Assembly: GCA_022446885.1 (NCBI GenBank)
Contig: JAKVBU010000018.1
Span: forward strand, 1 to 64,000
DNA from: Phycisphaerales bacterium
GTDB lineage: Bacteria; Planctomycetota; Phycisphaerae; Phycisphaerales; SM1A02
DNA: 64,000 bases
Reading direction: 5' to 3'
Of this stretch, positions 1-7,708 are shown piece after piece. The notes beneath the pieces were generated by a model, which did not search any database, had not been told where the DNA came from, and saw only the letters and a list, made by a program, of their open reading frames with translations. Made by a program: the position numbers and the translations under genes. Each line of letters opens with the position of its first letter. The stretch's first letter is position 1.

Positions 1-274
1 CTAGAAGTGTGGCGAGGCGCCAACGGACCCCTGCCGGACACCAGCGGCAGGTCCACATTGGAGCGGCGGGCCGAGCGATGTTGTTCCAGCCGGCACGCCT
101 CCAGCCACGATGCGCCCAAATCGCCGATTGCCCCCATTCAAGCCCTGACAAGGGCCCAAAAACGGCGATCAGGGCGAGCGTCGAAAAAGACAGTCTTTGT
201 GCCCAAACACCCGCTCTCCAGCAGCATAGATGAGAGTGAAAGAGCCGCCATGAACGCGGCGAGGAGACAGGTCC

Positions 275-1756
275 ATGACGAACCCCACCAAACTGACAAC
301 CCTCTGCCTGATCGCATCCACAGCCGCCGCCCAAACAGCGAGCGCTGCGGACATCTTTACTGGCTTCCTGAACACCCCCGACTACGGCGCACTTGCTGAG
401 ATCTCTGATGAGATTGCCCAGAACACTTCGCCATGGGCGAATGTCGACCTGTCGCACGTCGCCCAACTGGCACTGGAATTCAATGACGCCCCATCCGGCG
501 TCTTTGCAGGCCCGCTCGTCATGGAAACGGTGCAGGTCGACACCGGCGACGCTGTATGGGCCTTCGACAGCCTGCAAGACGCCATCGACTTCGCGCAGCC
601 TGGCGACATCATTGAGTTGCGCGACGGCCCCTACTACGGGCCCTACACAATCGACGGCAAGAACGACCTCGTCATTCGATCGGGCAATCTCGGCTCGCCA
701 TGCACGATCAACGGCCAAGGTGAGCACCGCGGCTTCATCATCACGACCAGCTCACAGATCACCCTCTCGCACCTGCAGTTCACAGACTGCAGCACCGACC
801 CCAATGCTGCCGCAACCCAGCAGGGCGCAGCGGTGAGCGCCTCTCAGTCGAATGACCTCCTGATCGAATTCTGTACGTTCACCGGAAACACGGCCCGCCT
901 TGATGGGGGCGGCGCTGTTGCAGTAACAAACAGCGCCTCACCGACCGTACGCGACTGCATCTTCTCCTCCAACTTCGCCAACCTCCCCGGCGGCGCCCTG
1001 TTGGCCCTGAACACCTCCGACTTCTCATTGACCGACTGCCTCTTCTCTCACAACACCTCCTTTGTTTCTGGTGGCGCAGTGGCACTGCACAACGCCGCAA
1101 AGAACGCCCATGACACCATTCGTGACTGCACGTTCTTTGACAACAATGCCGCTGACGGAGGCGCTCTTTGCCTGAACGTTGGTCTCGATTCCCCCGGCAA
1201 GACGTTCGTCTACGACTGCTCCTTTGTGGGGAACCGTGCGGTCGGCCTGGAAGGACGCGGCGGCGCACTGCTCATGGAAATGCACGCCACCGCATACATG
1301 TACGACTGCCTCTTCGCCCAGCAGCGGGCCGGACACGGCGCCGTCGCCGACCTCACCGGCGCCGCCTACCTGTCTGCCGAAAGATGCGCCATGGTTGGAA
1401 ACCGCGTGAGCAACGGCGAAGGTCTCTGCTCAGCGCTGGACTCCAGCTACGCCACCTTCGATGCCCCAATCACCGATTGCCAGGCTCGACTCTCGGTCGC
1501 CAATGGTGGCGAGGTGTTCGCCACAGGATCGCGTAGCGATCTTCTGGGCTGCGGATATGCCGCCGACCTCAACCTCGATGGCCATGTCAACACAACCGAC
1601 CTCATCGCACTGCTTCAGGAATGGGGCCCTGCTTATCGAAGCCGAGCCGACATCCATAGTATTGATGGCGGACGCGTGGACCACGTCGACGTGGTAGACC
1701 TGTGGGCCCTCATCAGCGACTGGGGCGAGGAGACCCCCGACCCGCTGGCCCGGTGA
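275..1756 (+). CDS. Secreted right-handed parallel beta-helix protein with C-terminal dockerin-like domain
   Basis: 493 residues. The start is set by a GAGGAGA ribosome site just upstream and a clear signal peptide (residues 1-25, ending TASAA). Residues ~90-400 show the short beta-strand/turn periodicity of right-handed beta-helix proteins (repeated CxFxxN and GGGAVAVTNS-like turns), the fold of pectate lyases and polymorphic outer-membrane proteins. I see no catalytic signature, so a polysaccharide-binding or adhesin role is as likely as an enzyme. Residues ~431-486 carry two calcium-loop-plus-helix units (DLNLDGHVNTTDLIALL...WG, then a second weaker one), the dockerin-like tag recurrent in this window. 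It is transcribed alone; a strong hairpin terminator follows at 1804. Confidence 0.85.
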   Translation: MTNPTKLTTLCLIASTAAAQTASAADIFTGFLNTPDYGALAEISDEIAQNTSPWANVDLSHVAQLALEFNDAPSGVFAGPLVMETVQVDTGDAVWAFDSLQDAIDFAQPGDIIELRDGPYYGPYTIDGKNDLVIRSGNLGSPCTINGQGEHRGFIITTSSQITLSHLQFTDCSTDPNAAATQQGAAVSASQSNDLLIEFCTFTGNTARLDGGGAVAVTNSASPTVRDCIFSSNFANLPGGALLALNTSDFSLTDCLFSHNTSFVSGGAVALHNAAKNAHDTIRDCTFFDNNAADGGALCLNVGLDSPGKTFVYDCSFVGNRAVGLEGRGGALLMEMHATAYMYDCLFAQQRAGHGAVADLTGAAYLSAERCAMVGNRVSNGEGLCSALDSSYATFDAPITDCQARLSVANGGEVFATGSRSDLLGCGYAADLNLDGHVNTTDLIALLQEWGPAYRSRADIHSIDGGRVDHVDVVDLWALISDWGEETPDPLAR

Positions 1757-1803
1757 ACACAGGCGATCGCCCCCCCGCCCCAACTCTCCAGATCAAACAA
1801 CCC

Positions 1804-1843
1804 ACACCCCAGCAGTTGATCCCAACTGCTGGGGTGTTCTCTC
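1804..1843 (+). terminator. Strong intrinsic terminator after the beta-helix gene
   Basis: A perfect 15-bp inverted repeat, ACACCCCAGCAGTTG (1804-1818) and CAACTGCTGGGGTGT (1823-1837), closes a four-base loop and is followed by TCTCTCGT. It lies about 50 bases after the beta-helix stop codon, as expected for a Rho-independent terminator, although the T tract is interrupted by C. Confidence 0.75.
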
Positions 1844-1950
1844 GTAAACCCCTCATTCACCTACCAAGTGGCCTCCCCAAAGGCCGCCTGCCGCCCCCTC
1901 AGGAGGTATCTCCAGAATGCCCCTTATCTCATGGATGGATCTCCCATCCA

Positions 1951-2124
1951 ATGGCGACTATTGCCCGCGAGGGACCGGGCGTGGGAGGAGAGGATGATGC
2001 GAAACCTGCCATCTACACGCTGCTGACACGAGTGGGCCTTGCCAGCGGTATCGGATTCGTCGCGGCTGTACTGGTGGCTTCGAGTCGTGACGCATCCAAC
2101 GCCGCCGAAGCGCCCCCCTCATAG
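1951..2124 (+). CDS. Possible small membrane protein (57 aa), uncertain
   Basis: An open frame in the otherwise gene-free 1844-2171 stretch encodes a peptide with one hydrophobic segment (LASGIGFVAAVLVAS, residues ~36-50) after a short charged N-terminus. Two good ribosome sites lie here, AGGAGGT at 1901 and GGAGGAG just before 1994, but they are spaced for ATGs in other frames: 1917 (26 codons) and 1994 (10 codons). Either several tiny ORFs overlap, or a one-base indel separates the 1994 start from the hydrophobic frame. I do not recognise a family. Confidence 0.25.
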   Translation: MATIAREGPGVGGEDDAKPAIYTLLTRVGLASGIGFVAAVLVASSRDASNAAEAPPS

Positions 2125-2171
2125 CCCCCCCTCATCGACAGGCCGCTTCCCAAAGGTCTATCCTCGGGACC

Positions 2172-2921
2172 ATGCAGGGCAAGAAAGAGCTGCACCCGGT
2201 GGAAGCGAGCCCCCTGCACGCGCGGCGCGAGCGGGTCTTTCTTGTTCTGGCAGGGCTGTTTCTGGGCACACTCGCAATGCTCAACATTCTGGGCGTCCTG
2301 CGCTTCATCAAACTGGGAGAGGTGGAAACCCAGTCGCTGGGCACGCTCACCTTTGCCGTGGCGGTGGGCGTGCTCCCCTATCCGGTGACCTTTCTGTGCA
2401 CCGATCTCATCTGCGAGCTCTACGGCCGAGCCCGGGCCAATGCGGTGGTATGGGTGGGCCTGTTGCTCAACGGATGGGTGCTGTTCATTCTGTGGCTGGG
2501 CGGCGTACTCCCGGGCACTGAGACGCTGCCGGGTAAAGGCACGTTCTTTGATGTACGCACGCTGGCATTCAGCGCGACGTTTGCCTCAATGGCCGCCTAC
2601 TTTGCCGCCCAATTCACCGATGTGTGGTTGTTTCACTTCTGGAAGCGGGTCACCAAGGGCAAGCACCTGTGGCTGCGCAACAACGCCTCGACCATGGTTT
2701 CGCAACTCGTAGACACCGTGGCCGTGATCCTGATCACATTTTGGGTCGGCGGCTTGGCCGAAGTGGTCACCGAAGACTCACCCGTGGTTCAACAACTGAT
2801 TCTGCTGATCATCACCGGCTATCTGTTCAAGTTCGTGTGCGCAGCGATCGACACCATTCCCCTGTATTGGCTCGTGCCGCGCCTAGCCCGCTGGCTGGAG
2901 ATCGACACGAATCGCACCTGA
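2172..2921 (+). CDS. VUT-family (YhhQ-like) queuosine precursor transporter
   Basis: 249 residues with about six to seven hydrophobic segments. The hallmark DLICELYGR stretch is at residues 78-86, followed later by the polar NNASTMVSQLVDT segment and an intramembrane IDTIPLYW near the end; these are the conserved features of the vitamin-uptake-transporter/YhhQ family that imports queuine or preQ1/preQ0. Family membership is clear; the substrate is inferred from family knowledge. No preQ1 riboswitch is visible upstream, and no que or tgt genes are nearby. The gene abuts an ECF sigma factor remnant that begins right after its stop. Confidence 0.85.
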   Translation: MQGKKELHPVEASPLHARRERVFLVLAGLFLGTLAMLNILGVLRFIKLGEVETQSLGTLTFAVAVGVLPYPVTFLCTDLICELYGRARANAVVWVGLLLNGWVLFILWLGGVLPGTETLPGKGTFFDVRTLAFSATFASMAAYFAAQFTDVWLFHFWKRVTKGKHLWLRNNASTMVSQLVDTVAVILITFWVGGLAEVVTEDSPVVQQLILLIITGYLFKFVCAAIDTIPLYWLVPRLARWLEIDTNRT

Positions 2922-2922
2922 A

Positions 2923-3057
2923 GTCGCGGGGCTCTCCACCAGCGAGACGGCCCAAGCGCTGGGCATCAGTGCGCCAACTGTCCGCAGCGACTGGCACTTT
3001 GCCCAATACTGGCTGCGCATGAAACTCGAAGGCGGGCTCGACACCGCTGCCAGCTAA
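2923..3057 (+). pseudogene. 3' remnant of an ECF sigma factor (region 4.2)
   Basis: Starting two bases after the transporter stop, one frame reads VAGLSTSETAQALGIS and continues through PTVRSDWHFAQYWLRM to a TAA at 3055-3057. This is the helix-turn-helix of sigma region 4.2 as found in planctomycete ECF factors (LSxxEtAexLGISxxTVxrDWxxAxxWL). There is no start codon and no region 2 upstream; the frame closes at a stop inside the transporter gene (2884). It is therefore a stump whose 5' part was lost, probably when the transporter segment arrived or by deletion. Confidence 0.75.
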
Positions 3058-3128
3058 GCCGAGCAGGACCCCACGATCTGGGCACCGCCCCTCGCGTCAG
3101 ATACGCTGGTGATCAACGGAGCGACGCG

Positions 3129-4007
3129 ATGCCTGAGACTGACACCCCGCCCAATGTTGATCGCCCAGCCACGGGCGCAGACAACCTCGAAGCAACCATG
3201 GCCCATGAGCAGTCGCTCATCGACACCCGCTTCAGCAAAGAACTGCTCATCATGGGGCTGCTACCGGGCCTGTTGGCGACCGGCGTCATCTTTGCCATCC
3301 TCATGCAGTACCTCTCGCATGTGCTCATCTGGTGGGTGGCCCTGCTCATCGCCATTCCAGTGGGCCTGTTGTGCGGCATGGCCATCGTCAAGGGCGGAGC
3401 CAAGAAGCGGCTTCGGTTGGAGCGATGGTGCGCCCAGCACGGCTGGCAGTACAAGGAACACAGCAGTCACCCCCTGACCGATGCTGGGTTCATCAATCCC
3501 AAGGCGGCGAGTGGATCGGCCCTGCTCAATATGGGCGCCCGCCCTCGAGACCACCGATTCAAGGTGATCGACGGCCGGCACGTGTGCTTCACCTTCTTCG
3601 AGATTCAGCGAAGCAAGGACTCCTGGTGGCCCTGCACACGAGTCGTGCTGGAGACACCTGTCGCCGATCAGGGCACAGTCCAGATTGCCCACCACACGTT
3701 TGGCGATCACCACATGCCTCACACCCATGGCCTCAAGGCGGTCGACTTCGAGCTGGCCGACTTCAACAAGTCATGGACGGTGCTGAGCGACAACCCCAAA
3801 CTGGCCAGCGATCTGGTGACACAGGAACTCATGGAGCACCTCCTCACGCTCAATGGGCGATACCACTTTGAGCTGCACAATGGCCTGCTCCTGTTCGTGA
3901 TCATCGACGCCCGCCCTGCCACCCCGGAACACGCCCTGCCTACGCTTGAGCACTTCTGCAAGGCGGCGCCCCCCGACCTGCTTCCGCTGATCACATTTCT
4001 GTCCTGA
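3129..4007 (+). CDS. Hypothetical membrane protein, DUF3137-like architecture
   Basis: 292 residues. Two transmembrane helices sit at residues ~40-60 and ~65-88, followed by a basic stop-transfer (KGGAKKRLRLERW) and a ~200-residue soluble domain. The arrangement and the C-terminal NPKLASDLVTQELMEHLL segment recall DUF3137-type proteins, where a cytoplasmic domain follows a two-helix hairpin; that assignment is tentative. There is no signal peptide and no obvious catalytic motif. It lies alone between the sigma-factor stump and the M43 protease. Confidence 0.6.
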   Translation: MPETDTPPNVDRPATGADNLEATMAHEQSLIDTRFSKELLIMGLLPGLLATGVIFAILMQYLSHVLIWWVALLIAIPVGLLCGMAIVKGGAKKRLRLERWCAQHGWQYKEHSSHPLTDAGFINPKAASGSALLNMGARPRDHRFKVIDGRHVCFTFFEIQRSKDSWWPCTRVVLETPVADQGTVQIAHHTFGDHHMPHTHGLKAVDFELADFNKSWTVLSDNPKLASDLVTQELMEHLLTLNGRYHFELHNGLLLFVIIDARPATPEHALPTLEHFCKAAPPDLLPLITFLS

Positions 4008-4070
4008 ACCGCGCGTCAGGGCGCCCGCCCAAACGAACACTGCGGGTACAGTGCGGCTGGAGGTGGCTGG

Positions 4071-6191
4071 ATGAACGGGCTCTTGCTGGCGACATTGTGG
4101 GCGGCGACATTGACGGGCACGCAGGACAACACCGGCTTTGAGGCCCTGCCCGGCGGCATGGTCTGGGCTGAAGGCAAGCTCTGGCCATCGCTGCAAGATT
4201 GGCATGACTCACCACGATTTCGCCAGCGGGGTCGAGCCTGCGGCACCACGCTCACCGATGAGCAGCGGCGCTTTGGTGAACGCCGAGGCAGCACCTGCAG
4301 TTCAACCCACACTGATCCCACAAATCCCCACTACCCCGACTCGGGTGACTATCAGATCAAACTGGTGTTCCACGTGATCTGCGCAGATGACAACAGCGAC
4401 ATCACGAATTGTTCGGGATACCTGTCGCTTGCCACGATTCAGCAGCAGTTGAGTGTGCTCAATGGAGACTTCGCCGGCGACAGCAATGGTGCCGCTCACG
4501 ACACGCGCATCCAGTTCACGCTGGAGGGCGTCAGCTGGGTAAAGAACACCTTCTGGTACGGCGACTCCGACAGCGCCCGCGATGAGTTCTTTCAAAGGCT
4601 GAACGTAGACAAGGAACGCTACACCAACATCTACATCAACAGTGGTGGAAACGGTGGGCTACTGGGGCAGGCGACGCTGCCCTATGGCGTTGCTGGAAGT
4701 TGGAACGACTTCGTGATGATCGCCAATGACACGGTGCCCGGCAGCGGTGGCAGTTTCGGCCTGGGACGGACGCTGGTCCATGAAATCGGGCACAACTACG
4801 GCCTGTACCACACCTTCGGCGGGCCGAATGATTCTGATTCCAGCACCTGCCCCACCGGAGACTGCAATGCCTCCGGCGATCTGATCTGCGACACGGATCC
4901 GGAGCAGGACGCCAGCAGCGGCTGTACCCAGCGAAACACTTGCTCCGATCCGGATCCCATCCACAACTTCATGAACTACACCCATGACAGTTGTATGACC
5001 ATCTTCACCGCCGAACAGGGCACGCGGATGCGATGCACGCTGCAGACCTACCGCGAGCACCTGATCGACGGATCAGCGGGCACCGCCATTGGTGCCTGCT
5101 GCGTGAGTTATGGCTGCTACATCGCCCATCAGAGCGACTGCCAGACCTATGGCGGCACCTGGCAGGGTGCAGGCACATCATGCGAGAACGTGACCTGTGA
5201 TGGGGGCGGCAGTGATCCAACCGGCGCCTGCTGCCAGGGCATCAATTGCGCTTCAGATACCACTGCTTCGGAATGCGAGAGTTACAACGGCACGTGGCAG
5301 GGCGCGGGCACAACCTGCGGCGGCGTCACCTGCGATGGTGGCAACGATCCAACCGGCGCCTGCTGTCAAGGGGTCAATTGCGCTCCTGACACCACTGCTT
5401 CGGAGTGCGAGAGTTACAACGGCACGTGGCAGGGCGCGGGCACAACCTGCGGCGATGTCACATGTGAATCCGCCGACCCTGTGGGCGCTTGCTGCAACGG
5501 CTCGAACTGCACACCAGACATGACCGAGGCGGACTGCACGTATGACAACAGCGACTGGCAGGGTGAAGGATCAACATGTGGCAGCAACCCCTGCCTGACA
5601 GTTGACGGTGACACGTGCGATGCCGCCATCATCGTCAGCGCCGGATCGACCGAATTCAACACGACTGGCTACAGCATGAGCGACATGACGATGGATCCGA
5701 GCCAGTGCGGCGGATCGGCATCGGACATCGACGGCCCGGACATCTTCTTCAGTTGGAGCCCCGGCAGTTCAGGCAGCGCGACCATTGACACCTGTGATCT
5801 CTCCAGTTTCGATACGTCGCTGGTGGTCTACTCGGGCACAGATTGCGACATGCTTCACCAGGAAGCCTGCGATGGTGACACCGCCGACGAGTGGGACGGC
5901 TGCCAGGAGTACGCCTCAACGCTCGATCTGGAAGTTGAGTTGAACACCAACTACATCATTCGTGTGGGCGGCTGGGGTGTGACCGACTGGGGCGCAGGCA
6001 CGCTGAACATCGACTTCGATACCGACTGCATCGGCGACCTCAATCAGAATGGGGTGGTCTCACGAATCGATGTACTTCTGCTGCTGCAGGACTGGGGTCA
6101 GGAGGGATCCAGCAGTGATCTCGATGGAGATGGAACCGTCACCATGCTCGACCTCATCTACCAGCTCACCCACTGGGGAGTTTGCGGGTGA
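4071..6191 (+). CDS. Secreted M43 (pappalysin/cytophagalysin-like) metalloprotease with Cys-rich repeats, PPC-like domain and dockerin
   Basis: 706 residues. A short signal peptide precedes a catalytic domain whose zinc motif HEIGHNYGLYH is at 237-247 (ligands H237, H241, H247; general base E238). FMNYTHDSC (Met301) supplies the Met-turn; both fit MEROPS family M43. Four Cys-rich units of ~44 residues, each starting GACC, follow at residues ~341-510. Residues ~513-645 look like a PPC/jelly-roll domain (DGPDIFFSW, SSFDTSLVVYSG), and two dockerin-like loops end the protein (residues ~650-706). It is predicted to be extracellular and to degrade protein substrates. The GGAGGTGGCTGG before the ATG supports the start. 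Confidence 0.88.
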   Translation: MNGLLLATLWAATLTGTQDNTGFEALPGGMVWAEGKLWPSLQDWHDSPRFRQRGRACGTTLTDEQRRFGERRGSTCSSTHTDPTNPHYPDSGDYQIKLVFHVICADDNSDITNCSGYLSLATIQQQLSVLNGDFAGDSNGAAHDTRIQFTLEGVSWVKNTFWYGDSDSARDEFFQRLNVDKERYTNIYINSGGNGGLLGQATLPYGVAGSWNDFVMIANDTVPGSGGSFGLGRTLVHEIGHNYGLYHTFGGPNDSDSSTCPTGDCNASGDLICDTDPEQDASSGCTQRNTCSDPDPIHNFMNYTHDSCMTIFTAEQGTRMRCTLQTYREHLIDGSAGTAIGACCVSYGCYIAHQSDCQTYGGTWQGAGTSCENVTCDGGGSDPTGACCQGINCASDTTASECESYNGTWQGAGTTCGGVTCDGGNDPTGACCQGVNCAPDTTASECESYNGTWQGAGTTCGDVTCESADPVGACCNGSNCTPDMTEADCTYDNSDWQGEGSTCGSNPCLTVDGDTCDAAIIVSAGSTEFNTTGYSMSDMTMDPSQCGGSASDIDGPDIFFSWSPGSSGSATIDTCDLSSFDTSLVVYSGTDCDMLHQEACDGDTADEWDGCQEYASTLDLEVELNTNYIIRVGGWGVTDWGAGTLNIDFDTDCIGDLNQNGVVSRIDVLLLLQDWGQEGSSSDLDGDGTVTMLDLIYQLTHWGVCG
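5091..5600 (+). repeat. Four tandem ~132-bp repeats encoding Cys-rich GACC modules
   Basis: Units begin at 5091, 5223, 5355 and 5484, so the spacing is 132, 132 and 129 bases, all in frame. The second and third units are nearly identical at DNA level over most of their length (for example GAGAGTTACAACGGCACG occurs in both), while the first and fourth have diverged. This points to a recent internal duplication of one module. Each protein module has six to eight Cys in a C-C...C...C...W-Q-G...C...C pattern. Confidence 0.85.
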
Positions 6192-6467
6192 TCCAGTGAC
6201 GGCTGCAGCCACTTGGAGGGCCGGCACCGCCCGTTCGGGCACCAGATCGATGGAAGCTGGACAGATCTGGGCGGCAACACCTTCGACGAGGTCTGCCCAC
6301 CTGACTGCAGCGCCGACCTGACCGAAGACATGCAGGTCAACGTAGATGACCTGCTCCTGCTGATTGGCTGCTGGAGTGCAGCCTGCGGCGACGTCAATGG
6401 CGATGGAGCCACCAACGTGGATGACCTTCTGGAGCTCCTGAACCAATTCGGCATGGAATGCAACTGA
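6192..6467 (+). pseudogene. Orphan C-terminal stump: GSWTDLGGN motif plus dockerin-like domain
   Basis: Directly after the M43 stop (TGA, 6189-6191) the same frame continues open to a TGA at 6465. An ATG occurs at 6213, but no signal peptide or ribosome site supports a gene. The text contains IDGSWTDLGGNTFDEVCPP, the usual junction between a beta-helix domain and a dockerin in Phycisphaerae proteins, then two dockerin loops (VNVDDLLLLIGCW and DVNGDGATNVDDLLELL). It looks like the tail of another beta-helix gene, left by recombination between dockerin-coding segments. It could be made only by read-through of the M43 stop. Confidence 0.65.
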
Positions 6468-6476
6468 ACGCTCTGC

Positions 6477-6502
6477 GCTGCCCTTCAGTGTGAAGGGGCA
6501 GC
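6477..6502 (+). terminator. Hairpin downstream of the dockerin stump
   Basis: GCTGCCCTTC (6477-6486) pairs with GAAGGGGCAGC (6492-6502) around a five-base loop with one bulged base. No T-run follows, so it may be a weak terminator or an mRNA 3' protecting structure for the M43 transcript. Confidence 0.45.
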
Positions 6503-6577
6503 CTCTGATCAGGCCGCCTCAACCGATCAACCGCTATGGTGTCTCTTCTGATGTCCCCGGGGCTCTGGAGATCAACC

Positions 6578-7693
6578 ATGCCACTCAACCTTCTGATGCA
6601 ATCGACAATCGCGCTGATGGCTGCAGCGGTTTGCTGGACCAACGCCACCGCTGGTGAGTTCCCCGACGACTACTTCTTCAGCGGTGCCAAGCGACCGGCG
6701 CCGCTTCGAGCACTGGAGGGCAAAGACGCGGCTGAGTTGAGCACCAGCGCCTGGATCGGAGATGCCACCACCATTGCCGACCACCAAGGAGACGTGATCG
6801 TGCTCGACTTCTGGGCCACATGGTGCGGCCCCTGCGTGGCATCGATCCCCAAGAACATCAAACTGGTCAACGACTACAAGGACAAGGGCCTGGCCTTTAT
6901 CGGTATCCACGACAGCAACAGTGGATGGGATCGCGCCGATGCCATGATGAAGGACAAGGGTGTCAACTACCCCGTCGCCAAGGATGATGGTGGCACCACG
7001 ACCAAGGCCTACAGCTTGCAGTTCTGGCCCACCTACGTCGCGATCGATCGCAAGGGCAAGATCCGAGCCGCAGGCCTGCGTCCCGACAAGGTGGAAGACG
7101 TCGTCAAAGTGCTGCTGGCCGAGCCCGGTGGCCGCTCCGCCGCAACAGCCAAGAGCGAGTTCCCGACAGACTGGTTCGTAGGCGGCGACAAGAGGCCCGC
7201 CAGCCTACGCCGCCTCGAAGGCAAGCCAGCCCCCACGCTCGATGTGGAAACGCTCACCCAATGGATGGCGGCTGCTCCGAAAGCTGACGACTTCGACGGC
7301 AAGGTGCTGGTGCTGCGGTTCATGTCGCCCACCGACGCCCGCACCGCCAAACATCTCGACGCATGGCGAACACAAGCCGCTGAGTTGAACCCCCACGGCG
7401 TCGCCACACTGGGGCTCTGCGACCCCAAGTCCGACTGGGCCGCCCTGCAGGCAATTTGTGAAACCAGTAAGGCGCCCCCCATGCCCATCGCCATGGACCT
7501 GCTCCCGGAAGAGGGTGCCCTGCCCATGGGCCGCCATGGCGCTGCCTGCGGTGTACGCCTGTGGCCCACCACGATCATCATCGATCGCGCCGGCAATGTT
7601 CGGGCCGCCGGCATCGCCGACAAGCACGTCAAAGATGTCGTCGCAACGCTGCTGAAGGAACCCCTTCCCGAACCCGAGGCACCGGCTTCCTGA
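6578..7693 (+). CDS. Exported tandem TlpA-like thioredoxin-fold protein (second domain lacks CxxC)
   Basis: 371 residues from the ATG at 6578, chosen because it has a GGAG ribosome site and starts a clean signal peptide (residues 1-25, ending NATAG); an ATG at 6536 in frame would bury it. Residues ~50-190 form a TlpA/ResA-like domain with FWATWCGPC (Cys83, Cys86) and a cis-Pro region (FWPTYVAID). Residues ~205-360 repeat the fold (VLRFMSPTDA..., LWPTTIIID) but the CxxC position is occupied by SPTDA, so it cannot be a classical redox site. Both halves begin with FPTDW/FPDDYF and KRPASLRxLEGK-type lead-ins, showing an internal duplication. It is probably a periplasmic disulfide reductase. Confidence 0.82.
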   Translation: MPLNLLMQSTIALMAAAVCWTNATAGEFPDDYFFSGAKRPAPLRALEGKDAAELSTSAWIGDATTIADHQGDVIVLDFWATWCGPCVASIPKNIKLVNDYKDKGLAFIGIHDSNSGWDRADAMMKDKGVNYPVAKDDGGTTTKAYSLQFWPTYVAIDRKGKIRAAGLRPDKVEDVVKVLLAEPGGRSAATAKSEFPTDWFVGGDKRPASLRRLEGKPAPTLDVETLTQWMAAAPKADDFDGKVLVLRFMSPTDARTAKHLDAWRTQAAELNPHGVATLGLCDPKSDWAALQAICETSKAPPMPIAMDLLPEEGALPMGRHGAACGVRLWPTTIIIDRAGNVRAAGIADKHVKDVVATLLKEPLPEPEAPAS

Positions 7694-7708
7694 ATTCCCG
7701 GGCACACC

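Noticed and set aside
1-274. Open frames of 70-130 codons before the first gene on both strands
   Set aside because: Translations are Arg/Pro/Ser-rich without domains, typical for off-frame reading of GC-rich DNA; no ribosome sites fit.
879-1268. Long minus-strand frame inside the beta-helix gene
   Set aside because: Almost pure Arg/Ser/Cys translation; it is the mirror of the coding strand's codon bias.
1917-1997. 26-codon frame with a perfect AGGAGGT site
   Set aside because: Too short and unconserved-looking to call as a gene; kept only as a note in the small-ORF observation.
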